From Arcuatula senhousia (taxonomy: Eukaryota; Mollusca; Bivalvia; Mytilida; Mytilidae): a DNA stretch of 64,000 bases. The DNA lies in NCBI GenBank assembly GCA_963971305.1, contig OZ020306.1, positions 53,728,686-53,792,685 of the forward strand. The letters are read 5' to 3'. The notes under the pieces are model-generated. The model was not told where the DNA came from. It worked only from the letters and a program-made list of their open reading frames with translations, and did no database searches. Of the stretch, positions 54,241-64,000 are shown piece after piece; within the stretch, counting starts at the first letter, position 1; every line of letters begins with the position of its first letter. The translations under genes were made by a program, and so were the position numbers.

Positions 54241-55618
54241 TGAATCCCGATATAGAACTGATTCCAATACACGCGTTGCGCATTTGCGGGATTGCTCACT
54301 AATTTAGCCAAAAGAGGAGGAACTGGTAAAAAACTGGTTTCAACATAATGGACGAAGAAAGTTATTTCTTTATTTCCTTTCAAGATTGATTTTTTATTGG
54401 TTGGAAACGTGGATGGTTGGTTTATTTGTCAGTTGCAAATGATTTTTACCCTATATGTTGAATAATTACAGAAGAATCGTTGATAGAAAATGCCGTTCCC
54501 TTTGTACCATGTGTGAATGACGTCGTTTTCCTCCCCGTGACCCCTGATGACCTCGTCTAAATGACGAGTCAAATCCGGAACGGATATATTGTGCAACCCT
54601 AGTATTGTATGCGACTTTATAAAGCAGTCACTGGTACTACGAAAATAGGGTCCACATTGGTCAAATTGTTCTCAAAACTATAACTCCATATGTTAATGTT
54701 CTGCATACTCTGTTGTTTTCTGTATATGTTTTGTATTTTACATGTTTTTGTTTTTGCTTTGACCCATATGGGTGTATTTTGCAAATAAAAGATTATATCC
54801 ATGCATGGAAATCGACGAATTTCAAATTCAATAAACAAAAACACGCATTCCAATATACAGGTCTTGTGGCATCATTGAATGAATAAATTTCATGAAAATG
54901 AATGAAATAAATTGTGTTGCTTGAAGCTTTTAAAAAAAGAAAACAAGCTAAAAAGAATGACTTTCATACTCATTCTTACAAAATAAAAACAAAATTATAA
55001 AAAAAAAGACTTTCGATTTTCTTAATTGTGAAATTTTATTTTTCACTTTCTTGTTTTGCTAAATTAGGAAAATTTTAAGGCTGAACATAGCAAGACAGGC
55101 AAAGCAGAAAAAAAATAATAACAAAATCAGAAAATTAATGTCGAACCCTAGAAATATGAAAAAACAACAAGTTCCCTTCAAGTTATAAATTGGAATTGGA
55201 ACCAATAAGAAATATTTATTGATAGGTGTCTAAACCTCATAAAACGTAAATTTTAACTACTAACAATTGAACTTTAAAATAAATCTAGAAATTGTTTCTA
55301 CAAATAAAGGATTTCTTTTTTTTTTCAGATTACAAATAAATTAATTTTGATAATGAATGGAATTCAAATTCGAATGTTTCATTATTTAAGTAGGGGGTAT
55401 TCGTTTGTAACGCCACTTTTACGTCCTTTTCGCCACAACAACTTATTTTCGCCCGTTTATCATTTGCACCATACTTTTGGGGAGTAATTTAAACATGTTT
55501 CTCACTGTGTATATATAGCATTTCTTAAAGTGTTAATTTGTTTTATTTAGTTAGAATTCATTTTGAAGCAGGAGGTTCCTCACAAAATACTTTTTCAAAC
55601 TATAATATAATAACCTGG
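54241..55618. other. Intergenic sequence, nothing supported
   Basis: AT-rich with A/T homopolymers. A short less AT-rich stretch (54500-54590) has GACGTCG/GACCTCG/TGACGAG words. No gene or repeat boundaries. The last 10 bp are a target duplication of the next element. Confidence 0.35.
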
Positions 55619-56258
55619 TAGTCTCGATCACCCAGACGCTTATCAATAGATGATAAGAGTCTGGAACAGTCCCATTACCTATTTTGTTATGTGTACGTTC
55701 GGAGTACTTTCAGGCTTTATCATAGTGTTTGACGAAAATCACTCAACCGTATGTTCAGAATTCCGTGCCTATGGTTCAGTGAATTTATGCAAATACAATA
55801 GCGAGATAACTTCTCGAATTGATGTGAGTTGTTCTCTTATAACATATCATTTCTTATTTTATAATAAGACATCATATTTTACATTTTTTAACACAAGTTG
55901 GTTTTGTAAACAATAAAAAAAACGTTTTATCGTTAAATTGTACTCACGTTTTGGAAATTGTTTATGTTTATTGGAGGTAAAAATTGGGACATTCTTGAAT
56001 ACAGAACCATACACGTTTGACCAATCCGATTCTCGATTTTGCAGAACCAGTTGTCAAAAACCACGGAAGACCAATGAAACGTTGAGTTTTTAAAGTTGGT
56101 TCATTTTAGATTGAAATGAATCTTGTATGCTAAACACGTCATATACACACGTGGTAAAGGTTAAAAGGTATAACGATCGCCACCTAGTGGTTACGAGAAA
56201 TCAATAGGTATTTTCCCAGACTCACTACCTTGGAAGTATGAGTTTGGGTTCGAGACTA
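55619..56258 (+). mobile_element. TIR element with CTCF-like motif and ~9-bp target duplication (copy 2)
   Basis: Ends TAGTCTCGATCACC and GGTTCGAGACTA, flanked by AATAACCTGG (55609-55618) and AATAACCTTG (56259-56268). A hairpin CCAGAC.CTTATC-loop-GATAAG.GTCTGG is intact at 55632-55664. The interior parallels copy 1. GCCACCTAGTGG lies at 56179-56190. Confidence 0.75.
56179..56190 (-). promoter_or_regulatory. CTCF-like core motif
   Basis: The minus strand reads CCACTAGGTGGC, as in copy 1, same orientation relative to the element. Neighbouring bases CGATC (left) and T.ACGAGAAAT (right) are also shared. Confidence 0.4.
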
Positions 56259-56268
56259 AATAACCTTG

Positions 56269-58769
56269 ATGCTTCGAAAACTGGCGCATATCAAACTTCT
56301 AAAACTAAAACATGTAGCGCGATTGATACCTCCCATAATATGTAATTTGCACAATTGGACACTAGGGAGCCTAAAAAGGTTGTTAGTCTAAAAATAGCAA
56401 TGAATTTCACAAATTGAATACAAAATAGTTGAGAAAATAAAAATGCACGGAAAAAAGTCACTGAAACTGAAAGTTATAGAAAAAAGTTAGAAGAAGACTG
56501 CGAAATCACAAACATTAAACTTTAAGAGTTAATAGAAAAATCAACTAATTCAAATATGGTGCCGTGGATGTTTTGTCATTTTATTACAGAATATTATATT
56601 TTTGAAAAGGTTAGATTTACTAAACACAAATGAAAACTGCAGCGGAAATTAAGCATGTTAGTTAACTTTATTATACTAGTACTTCATAAGCCATGATTTT
56701 TTCCTTACAAATTTTAATTGAACAATTCAATCTAGCACATGAGATTTTTTAATAAAAGGTAAATTACCATCCCAGCGGGTGATAATTTTTTATCTATCAC
56801 CCTCGCGGGTGATATTTTTGATCTATTACCCTCTCGTGCGCCGAGCTCGTGCACGGACTCATTTCGACATTCTTAATCAGTTGTTTTATAGATAGTATTT
56901 AGATTCAACAATATTTCCGTCGTGCAATGCATCTTTTAAAAGAAAACGGTTTTTTTTTCTACACTTATTTCATAGGGCAACATTTAATTTCAGTTCAACG
57001 AAAACAAATAAAAAGATTTAAAAATCCGTGAAGTAAAGGACTTAAATTATTCAGTTGACAATGCTTTTATCAGGGTATCAATCTACTCTATCACCCTCTC
57101 AGATATATGTTATTTATATAATATGTATAAAAGCTTATCCTCGTAGCATAAAATCGCTATGGTATTATGGCACTATCTGAGAAGAAATATGAATCATCAA
57201 TATTGCCGAGAAAACTGTGTTGAATATTTTTGTTACGGACAGACAGACAAACAAGGGTAATAAGGTATCTCTAAGACAATAATTCTCGATATGATTTTCT
57301 CAGGGTTCTTTAATTTATAGCATATGAAGAATAGTCGGTCCTCCGACGAGCGTTTTTATTGGAATCGACTCGCACAGTGGCGTAACACTATATGTAAGCA
57401 GTGGAAACAAATGCTTCCATTTAGATCATTTCGCAAAAAAAAATAATAATAATAATAACAAAATGAATAAAATGTTGTCCCGACATGAAAATGTTTTCAA
57501 AATACTGCTTCCCCGGTTGGCCTATGCCCTTTGTCTCCATCCCAATTAATTCTTACTGCATCATTATTTCATGCTCATTTTATCACCCTTTCGTGTCCAT
57601 CTCCCTGTTCGCTTCTTGTGATTAAAGATAACCAATATATTTTTGAACGTAAACTTCATCCATTCATTTAATTTTTGCTGTTTTATACTGATACGTAAGC
57701 GACCGGTAACCTATATATGCAAAGGTTTGGTAAGTTGCTTCAGTGCAGCTTATGACTGAAAACAAGAAAATACAACTTCTTTTGAAAAAGATGTCAAATC
57801 GGTGCTTCGGAAAAGCAATTAAAAAATGATAAAACCTACCTGCATGTGATATTTACAAGTACTTGTTGACTACTGCTTAAATCCCGTGCATCGCTATTTC
57901 TGCTATATGACCAGGAAGAGGAACACGAAATCAGGGATCAAATGAAATTGAAACGACGAGCTGCCGACAAGCGAGAAAAAAAAACAATTACAGGGCGCTC
58001 CGACTCCAGTCGGCTCATACGACAGGCTTAATGCTGTTACCAGTCCGGCCTGTTCTTTTGCCTAGAAATCTAAACAAAAAAGAGGTCAATGTGATAGTTT
58101 ATTGCGTGTGTTGTTTGATTTTACATAATTTGAAAAATTTAATAAATGAAAATGAAACAAATGTGTTTTTTTTTCACGAGTTCATACACAAACTTTTTTA
58201 TATTTAGAAAGATTTTGACGTGCCTTCCCCGCCCCAGCATTCATGAGCTCTAAGAGAGGGAGGTTTATCCCGTCAGACCTTGCGCGGATCCATGGAAAGG
58301 CGTATTATGAATACGTCCCTCTTTAAAACTGCCAAAACTGGCCTGTGCTTATTGCACAAAATCCACGTAAAAAAACACCTTGAAAAAAAAACAAAATTTG
58401 CTACCGAATACGACTTTGCTTCCATTTTTATATGGGCTAGATACGCCACTGTCGCATGTTGCTCGGAGTGACTAAATTTAATATGATTAAGGCCCTGCCT
58501 TTTTAGCGAGCATCAAAAATCTATATACCTTTTAAAAATAAATCCATGTGCTCGACCGGCTAAGTTTAACGTAAAGAGACCCTATTGAGGGAACTTTTAA
58601 AAAAAGGGAATTAGGGAAATAGTAGCAAAGTCTGACCCCACCCAACTCAAATCATATGCACTTGAGAAAGTTGTTGTTAAAATATCTGGTATCAATAACT
58701 ATTTATTAAAAATTCAATCATTGTGCAAATAATTAATCCTGGAACATTCTGGGACGACATTAAGCGGGG
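56269..58769. other. Intergenic sequence, nothing supported
   Basis: 56769-56830 and 57076-57110 carry repeated ATCACCC/GGGTGAT words, including the near-perfect palindrome TATCACCCTCGCGGGTGATA (56796-56815). 57420-57470 has an AAT microsatellite. No exon-like frame with splice sites recognised. Confidence 0.35.
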
Positions 58770-59000
58770 ACGAAATTATCCATTTTATGAATTATGTGAC
58801 GTCATTTCCTTGAACATGTCTATTGAGTATTTCGCGCTTCTTCAGCAGACCAAAACAACATTCAGATTCTGTCAGGTTTTGTGAGATTTTCTGAGTATCA
58901 GTGTTTTATTTGAAGCATTGGTAACAGAAGGTACATTAAGAAACCTGGCGGAAAAAACGGTAAAGTAAAAATATCATGCGGGACTGAGCCTGACAGGAAA
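58770..59000 (+). promoter_or_regulatory. Duplicated promoter-like block with CRE, copy 2
   Basis: Inverse of the 51.08-51.60 kb block without the MITE. TGACGTCA at about 58798 is followed by ATTTCGCGCTTC, a stretch of shared sequence and AAACCTGGCGGAAA, and ends GACAGGAAA/GTAAGT (donor-like, 59001). A first-exon plus promoter reading is possible; a dispersed repeat is equally possible. Confidence 0.35.
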
Positions 59001-59690
59001 GTAAGTGAAACCCCCACAGGATGGGACTCTTCTTTCATTTTCAAGTAAGAACCTTTTATTTATTATTGTGAGTAGGTTTTATTCAGTAGATTTATGTATT
59101 TCTTTATCTTATTTTATCTTACTTAGAATTTAACAAAGCTTGGTCAGTATATCATGCATTTGGTATGACTATAGTCAATGGGACGATGCCAAAAGCTAAC
59201 TCGGTAGTTTCCGGAAAATCGTTTTTCAGCGGAAAAGACCGAATGGTGTTTAGATAAAAATTTGGGTGTAAAAATAAACAAGTGGATGAATGGGGGTTTT
59301 ATCACTGTTTTTGAATTTCAATTTTTATATTTTTGCATAAAGGATTATGGTGCATTTTTTATAAGCCCAGAGGGTTGATTGTTTTACTTGCTCCGCGCCT
59401 ATAATTTTTTTACTCCGTAAAAGTAAACCTGTTCCGGTTTTATCGTCAGTATATTTCTGGCACATCTCAAAACATGCACAATGCCGTAGGGCTCGCATCT
59501 GCGATGCTCGCTATAAAATTTATAAACCGAAGTTTGTGCTCATCAATCACTGGAATTCTTTGAATCAGTCGTTGAATGAAGATGATGGGTCACTTTTAAT
59601 CTTTTGTCCGTGCATAAAAAAGAAATAAAACCGTTCTTAAAAAAGTCGCAGAATGCATGGAAAGAGTCAAATTTACAGAAAATACAGTGC
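59001..59690. other. Intergenic sequence, nothing supported
   Basis: AT-rich; no structure recognised. Confidence 0.35.
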
Positions 59691-59691
59691 T

Positions 59692-60178
59692 TCTTTTTAC
59701 CACAGAATACCATAGAACACCGCAGAATACCACAGAACACTATCAAAACAATACAAAACAGTTATAAATAGATATAAAAATTAACGAAAACTAATGAAAT
59801 TCAATTTGGGTTAAAGGTTTCATATAAACATTTAACCACGTGCATTATTACGTATGTAGATCTGTGTCAGTATTATTTGTCTTAATTTTAACTTGTATAA
59901 AAATTTAGTAAGTGATCTATCTTACATATTTTTATTAAGTTTTGGTTACTTCTTTATGTTATAATCAATATTTCCAATTGACTTTTTTGCGCTACCATAG
60001 ACCTGTATATTAGAATATATACAGGTCTATGGCGCTGAGGTACTGGATTATTTCGTTGAAAAGATTTTTTTCACACATCTTTGTTTAACTTGTAAAAAAA
60101 ATAAAGGTTAATTTACTTAAAAGTTAATCTTAATACAAGTCTTGTTTAATAAAGTTCTGTGGTGTTCTGTGGTAAAGA
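59692..60178. repeat. Inverted-repeat-bounded segment with minisatellite ends
   Basis: TTTACCACAGAATACCATAG with further ACCACAGAACAC units (59697-59743) is mirrored by GTTCTGTGGTGTTCTGTGGT (60153-60175). The palindrome 59996-60033 lies inside. No duplication established. Confidence 0.4.
59996..60033. repeat. Short palindrome CCATAGACCTGTATATT
   Basis: CCATAGACCTGTATATT-AGAA-TATATACAGGTCTATGG, nearly perfect. The related palindrome is at 50326-50357. Confidence 0.65.
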
Positions 60179-60417
60179 GACGCACCCCAGAAAATGTTTT
60201 ATTAATGAGCTGTTAGCCTTATTTTGTTGAACATTCGTTTTGGCTTTTAAAACTATATTTTTTGATTTAAATTTATAAAGCTACTATTTAGTTCAACTAC
60301 ATTTATTAGAGAAAGTTCTAGCTTAAAAATAAAATACATTTTTTTTTAATAAAACCTATTTTCAAACTTGAACTGTCTTATCTTCAAAATTGTCTTACTA
60401 TACCCACAGTATATAAC
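60179..60417. other. AT-rich intergenic sequence
   Basis: No structure recognised. Confidence 0.35.
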
Positions 60418-60945
60418 CGGACAGTGAGCGATCACGGAAGTTGATCACTGTCCGGTGGTAAAATCCTAATTGGTTATTAAAAAATGTTCGATTTTGCCAT
60501 AAATTTTAGCCCTCATTCCACCGGAACTAAAATGTAAGAAAAAATGAAGCGTACAATTTGTTAACAATATTATTTTCCATTATTCAAACTACCAATATAT
60601 AGTGTGTTTGACCTAAATTTTCGAAACGAGTGGTTTAATCATTGGTATTTTCGATAATTGAAACTCATTGCGACGAAAGAAACAACAAATAATTAGTTAA
60701 CTACTTACATTGAAATAGTGCATTGCATCTCAAATAAAAGCTGTTTGAATATAAAATCTATTGGTGTCAAATTGTTTGATGAAAGTGGTTTTGATTGTTT
60801 ATAATAATACGATTTGTAAGAGCACTGCTCACTCCATCTCTGTCCGACTAATTGCCACTGTACACAATCATTAATTGTTGGAAGGCTAAATCTGCCTGTC
60901 CGATTAATTGTTCTGTTCAAAGTTGCAGTAACAAGACAGATATTT
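60418..60945. repeat. Dispersed ~490-bp block, copy 2, preceded by a hairpin
   Basis: Begins with the hairpin CCGGACAGTGA..GATC-loop-GATCACTGTCCGG (60418-60456) and continues as a diverged copy of 48238-48728. In copy 1 only the right hairpin arm (GCTGTCCGGTG) remains. Confidence 0.6.
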
Positions 60946-61245
60946 CCGGGTAGGGAAAATGATATAGAAGAAATATATTAGACAACTGCAGTCAAAGAAA
61001 CAGCGTTTGGGATTTATTTTTAAGTTAGGCAAAATTGAAGGGTTACAGAATGTCGATGCACATTAAGGAGATGATAAGATAAACATAGGGGAAGGTAATT
61101 TTAATTCAAATTTTATGGTTCATTTTCTATGGTAGGCAAAATGAAAATAAAAAAAAACAGTATCGGGACGGGTAGATGAGCAAAACAGTGGTTGAATATT
61201 TTTAAAATTTAATGAGTGACTGAGGTATGTGGTGTTTACCTGCTC
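60946..61245. other. Intergenic sequence, nothing supported
   Basis: AT-rich; no structure recognised. Confidence 0.35.
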
Positions 61246-64000
61246 TTTTTATACGACCGCAAAATTTTGCGATCGTATAATGTTATGGCGATGTCGTCGT
61301 CGTCGTCGTCGTTGTCGTCTGGGAACATTTGGTTTCCGTGCGATAACTTGAGTAAAATTAATGTTGACCAATTGTTATGAAATTTGGATATGATGTTTGT
61401 TACCACTAAAGGAAGGTTGGTATTGTATTTGGGGTTTGTGGCCCCTACCGTTTTAGAAAAAAAGGCCAAAAAGGGCTAAAATGGATGTATTGACAAAACT
61501 GTTGTAGAATGTTTGATTTTCATTCGATTTTGAAAATTCTTTTTTTATTGAATTCCTCATTAAATTCTGTCAACTAAATGTGTCAATGATTTTGATATTT
61601 ATTGTACCGTTACATTGCTACAAGGGGTCAAAAAGGGGCCACACCCCAAAAATCGACTTTTTTTTATTTTTAGTCCAATTTTCAAAATCTTTTTTTAATT
61701 GGAATCCTTGTGAAAATTCCTGCCTGCGTATTTCAATCAGATTTCCAATATCTCTTACCATTTTTGAGAAATTAGGGGTCAAAGGGGCAAAAAACGTCAT
61801 TATTTAAAAGTTTGTTCGAACGGTTTGGTTTTGAGTAATTTTCGTTTTCAACAGTTTGGATTTGACCTTCCAATGTTTTGATTTAAATGCTACTGATGAG
61901 AGGTTACTCCTTGAAATATCGATATATAGCATATCCAAATTAACCGTTTATAACCGCGTTTTGGTATTTGTAATTGTTAAAGCAAACAGTTTTACACAAA
62001 AAAACTAGTTCTAGAGGGCCAGCCAATTGTTATGAAGTTTCAATATGATGGTTATATCCAGAAAAAAATTGGTATGGTATTTAGGGTTTTTGGTCCCTAC
62101 GATTTAAGAAAAAAAGAGGCTCCCAGGAGCCTGAATCGCTCACCTGACATATGTGCCTGAAGTAAAGGTTATTAGGCAAAATTTATTTGACGTTGAAAGG
62201 GTCATAAGATTAATAAGGGGGTCATCTGACAATATGGTGGATATTAAGGTGCTGATCACTTTTGTTCTCAATCAAAATCTAAAAATCTGTCACCCTTTTT
62301 GAGTTATTTAAAAAAAAATGCAGTTTAACCTAATTTTCTATTTTTAACCACAGTGGCAATGTTTTACAACCAATCAAAAATCCCCACAACAGTTTTATAC
62401 ACCTAATAATAATAAACAATAATACCAAGTTTGGTTCTGATTGGACTTAGTGTCAGAGGAGTTAACATTTTCAATATAATGAGGAAATGCAGTTAAAATG
62501 CCCAATTTTGAAGTTCCAAGGGCAATAACTCCTCAAAGGAAAGGTCCTACAACGTTGACCCTGTTACATATTTTGTAGATCTTGATGCGCTTAACAATAT
62601 GCAATTTAAATTTCTCTAATATCTTGTATAGTTTTCAAGATATTGAGCTAAACAGGTGCGAAATTTGCAAAAAATCCACAAAAAGGGCATTAACTCCTAC
62701 ATGGGTTGTTGGATTTTCTTAAAAATTTCAGAGCTGGTAGATCTTGAGGTGCTGATCACTTTTGTTCCCGATCAAAATTTTGAAATCTGTCACCGTTTTA
62801 GAGTTATTTGCAAAAAAACTGCCATTTACCCCTATGTTCTATTTTTAGCCACAGCGGCCATGTTTTAAGACCAATCAAAAATCCCCACATCAGTTCTATA
62901 CACCTAATGCTAATAAACAACTATACCAAGTTTGGTTCCATTTGAACTTTAAGTGTCAGAGGAGTTAACGTTTTCAATGTAATGAGGAAATGCTGTTAAA
63001 ATGCTAAATTTTTGACGTTCTAAGGGCAATAACTCCTAAAAGGAATGGTCCTACAACGTTGACCCTATTACATATTTTGTAGATCTTGATGCGCTTAACA
63101 ATATGCAAATTTCTAAAATATCTAGTATAGTTTTCAAGATATTGAGCTAAACAGGTGCAAAATTTGCAAAAAATCCACAAAAAGGGCAATAACTCCTACA
63201 TGGGTTGTTGGATTTTCTTCAAAATTTCAGGGTAGGTAGATCTTGGGGTGCTAATCACTTTTACCCTTGCCAGAATTTTGATATCTGTAGCCGTTTTTGA
63301 GTTATTTGCAAAAAACTGCATTCTACCCCTATGTTCTATTTTTAGCCATGGCGGTCATGTTTTTTGACGAATCAAAAATCCCCACATCAGTTCTAAGCAC
63401 CGAATGCTAATGAACAATCATACCAAGTTTGGTTGCAATTGGACTTATGGTGTCAGAGGAGTTAACGTTTGAAAAAGTTTACGGACGGACGGACGGACGA
63501 CGGACGCCAAGTGACGCCAATAGCTCACATGACCCGTCGGGTCAGGTGAGCTGAAAAGGGTCAAAAGGGGCTAAAATGGGTGTATCGACAAAACTATTGT
63601 AGTATGTTTATTATTCATTCAATTTTGAAAATTCTTTTTTTTGTTAAATTGCTCATCTGTCAACTAGATGTGTCAATAGTTTTGATATATATTTCACCTT
63701 TAAATTGCTACAGGGGGGACAAAGACGGGCCACGGCCATAAACTCAACTTTTTTATTTTTGGTCCGATTTTCAAAATCTTTTTTTCATTGGAATCCTTGT
63801 GCAAATCACTGCCTATGTTTTTCAGTCAGATTTGCAATATCTCTTACTGTTTTAGAGAAATAAGGGGTCAGAGGGCCAAACATATCAATTAATATATTAA
63901 CAAGACTTTTTCAATTTGATGTTGATGTAGATATATATGAATGTGTCAAGTATGCATTTTAAAGTCCACCACAGGATGCATGTGTCAAAAAGCTTTGTAA
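61246..64000 (+). mobile_element. H2 element running off the window, with nested minus-strand H1b
   Basis: 5' hairpin TATACGACCGCAAAATTTTGCGATCGTATAA with GTCGTCGTCGTCGTCGTTG (61246-61319). Core units match 1900-2690 and 4166-4440 closely (GAAATTTGGATATGATGTTTG, GGGGTTTGTGGCCCC). The 3' words AGTCCACCACAGGATGCATG are reached at 63963, so the terminus should lie just beyond the edge. Confidence 0.7.
62113..63556 (-). mobile_element. H1b HINE-like element, complete, minus orientation
   Basis: On the plus strand: AGAGGCTCCCAGGAGCCT (3' hairpin, 62115-62132) and GAATCGCTCACCTG, core units of about 500 bp (TCAAGATATTGAGCTAAACAGG at about 62636 and 63137), a GGACGGACGGACGG microsatellite (63481-63507) and the 5' hairpin AGCTCACATGACCC-GTC-GGGTCAGGTGAGCT (63523-63553). 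It lies inside H2 between A residues (T/T on the minus strand). Confidence 0.8.

Noticed and set aside
58796..58805. TGACGTCA taken alone as a proven CRE promoter
   Set aside because: An 8-bp match occurs by chance in DNA of this length; only its conservation in the inverted duplicate gives it weight, so it is reported with low confidence.
1..64000. CRISPR-like arrays because of regularly spaced hairpins
   Set aside because: The hairpins are ends of different elements at irregular distances; the genome is eukaryotic by splice sites and repeats.

Overview
The window looks like a stretch of bivalve mollusc genome, most likely a mussel (Mytilus or a close relative). The DNA is AT-rich and intron-dominated. 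It is full of hairpin-ended repeats with CGTCCGTC-type microsatellites and tandem cores, and it has two copies of a repeat carrying the block GACGAAACGCGCGT, which I associate with mussels from memory. The taxon call is inference. No long intact ORF exists, and no prokaryotic-style gene, rRNA or CRISPR is visible.

One host gene can be supported: the last four coding exons, on the + strand, of a 5'-nucleotidase/metallophosphoesterase-like protein (9313-9390, 14081-14205, 30383-30527, 44297-44473). Splice sites and intron phases are mutually consistent (0, 2, 0). The encoded C-terminus finishes the 5'-nucleotidase C-terminal domain (EYIAEGKDGYDVF) and continues into a polar tail with an RRES site and an acidic cluster. 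Introns are 4.7, 16.2 and 13.8 kb. I could not find the preceding exon in bases 1-9300.

Most of the rest is transposable element sequence. At least five repeat families, called H1, H2, H3, H5 and H7 here, share one grammar: a 5' hairpin whose outer arm is repeated inverted near the 3' end, a CGTC or GTC microsatellite just inside, a tandem core of about 165-185 bp or about 500 bp units, and a 3' hairpin followed by CTAGT, CTTGTT or TTTTTATT. H4 fits closely and H6 tentatively. This matches non-autonomous Helentron-type rolling-circle elements (HINEs, which include molluscan pearl elements). Insertion between two T residues without target duplication can be read directly where an H3 copy splits a LINE reading frame (53090-53854). 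Elements nest up to three deep (1290-4775, 23846-28675).

Cut-and-paste type elements are also clear: a hAT-like MITE with 8-bp duplications (51262-51502), a 2.5 kb element with TTAGA duplications that carries a 0.9 kb palindrome with two divergent tRNA-like segments (9559-12110), a family with about 9-bp duplications carrying a CTCF-like core motif (29002-29662, 55619-56258), and several foldback elements. Retroelement remains comprise two broken LINE 3' regions (33231-34550 +, 52180-54240 -), an older LINE fragment (8478-8850 -), a reverse transcriptase fragment (41130-42190 -) and a tRNA-derived SINE (20333-20568).

Layout: 1-9.3 kb nested H1/H2 and a TIR element; 9.3-44.5 kb the gene, with introns packed with repeats; 44.5-64 kb no supported gene, with LINE, MITE and duplicated non-coding blocks, ending in an H2 element that runs off the right edge.
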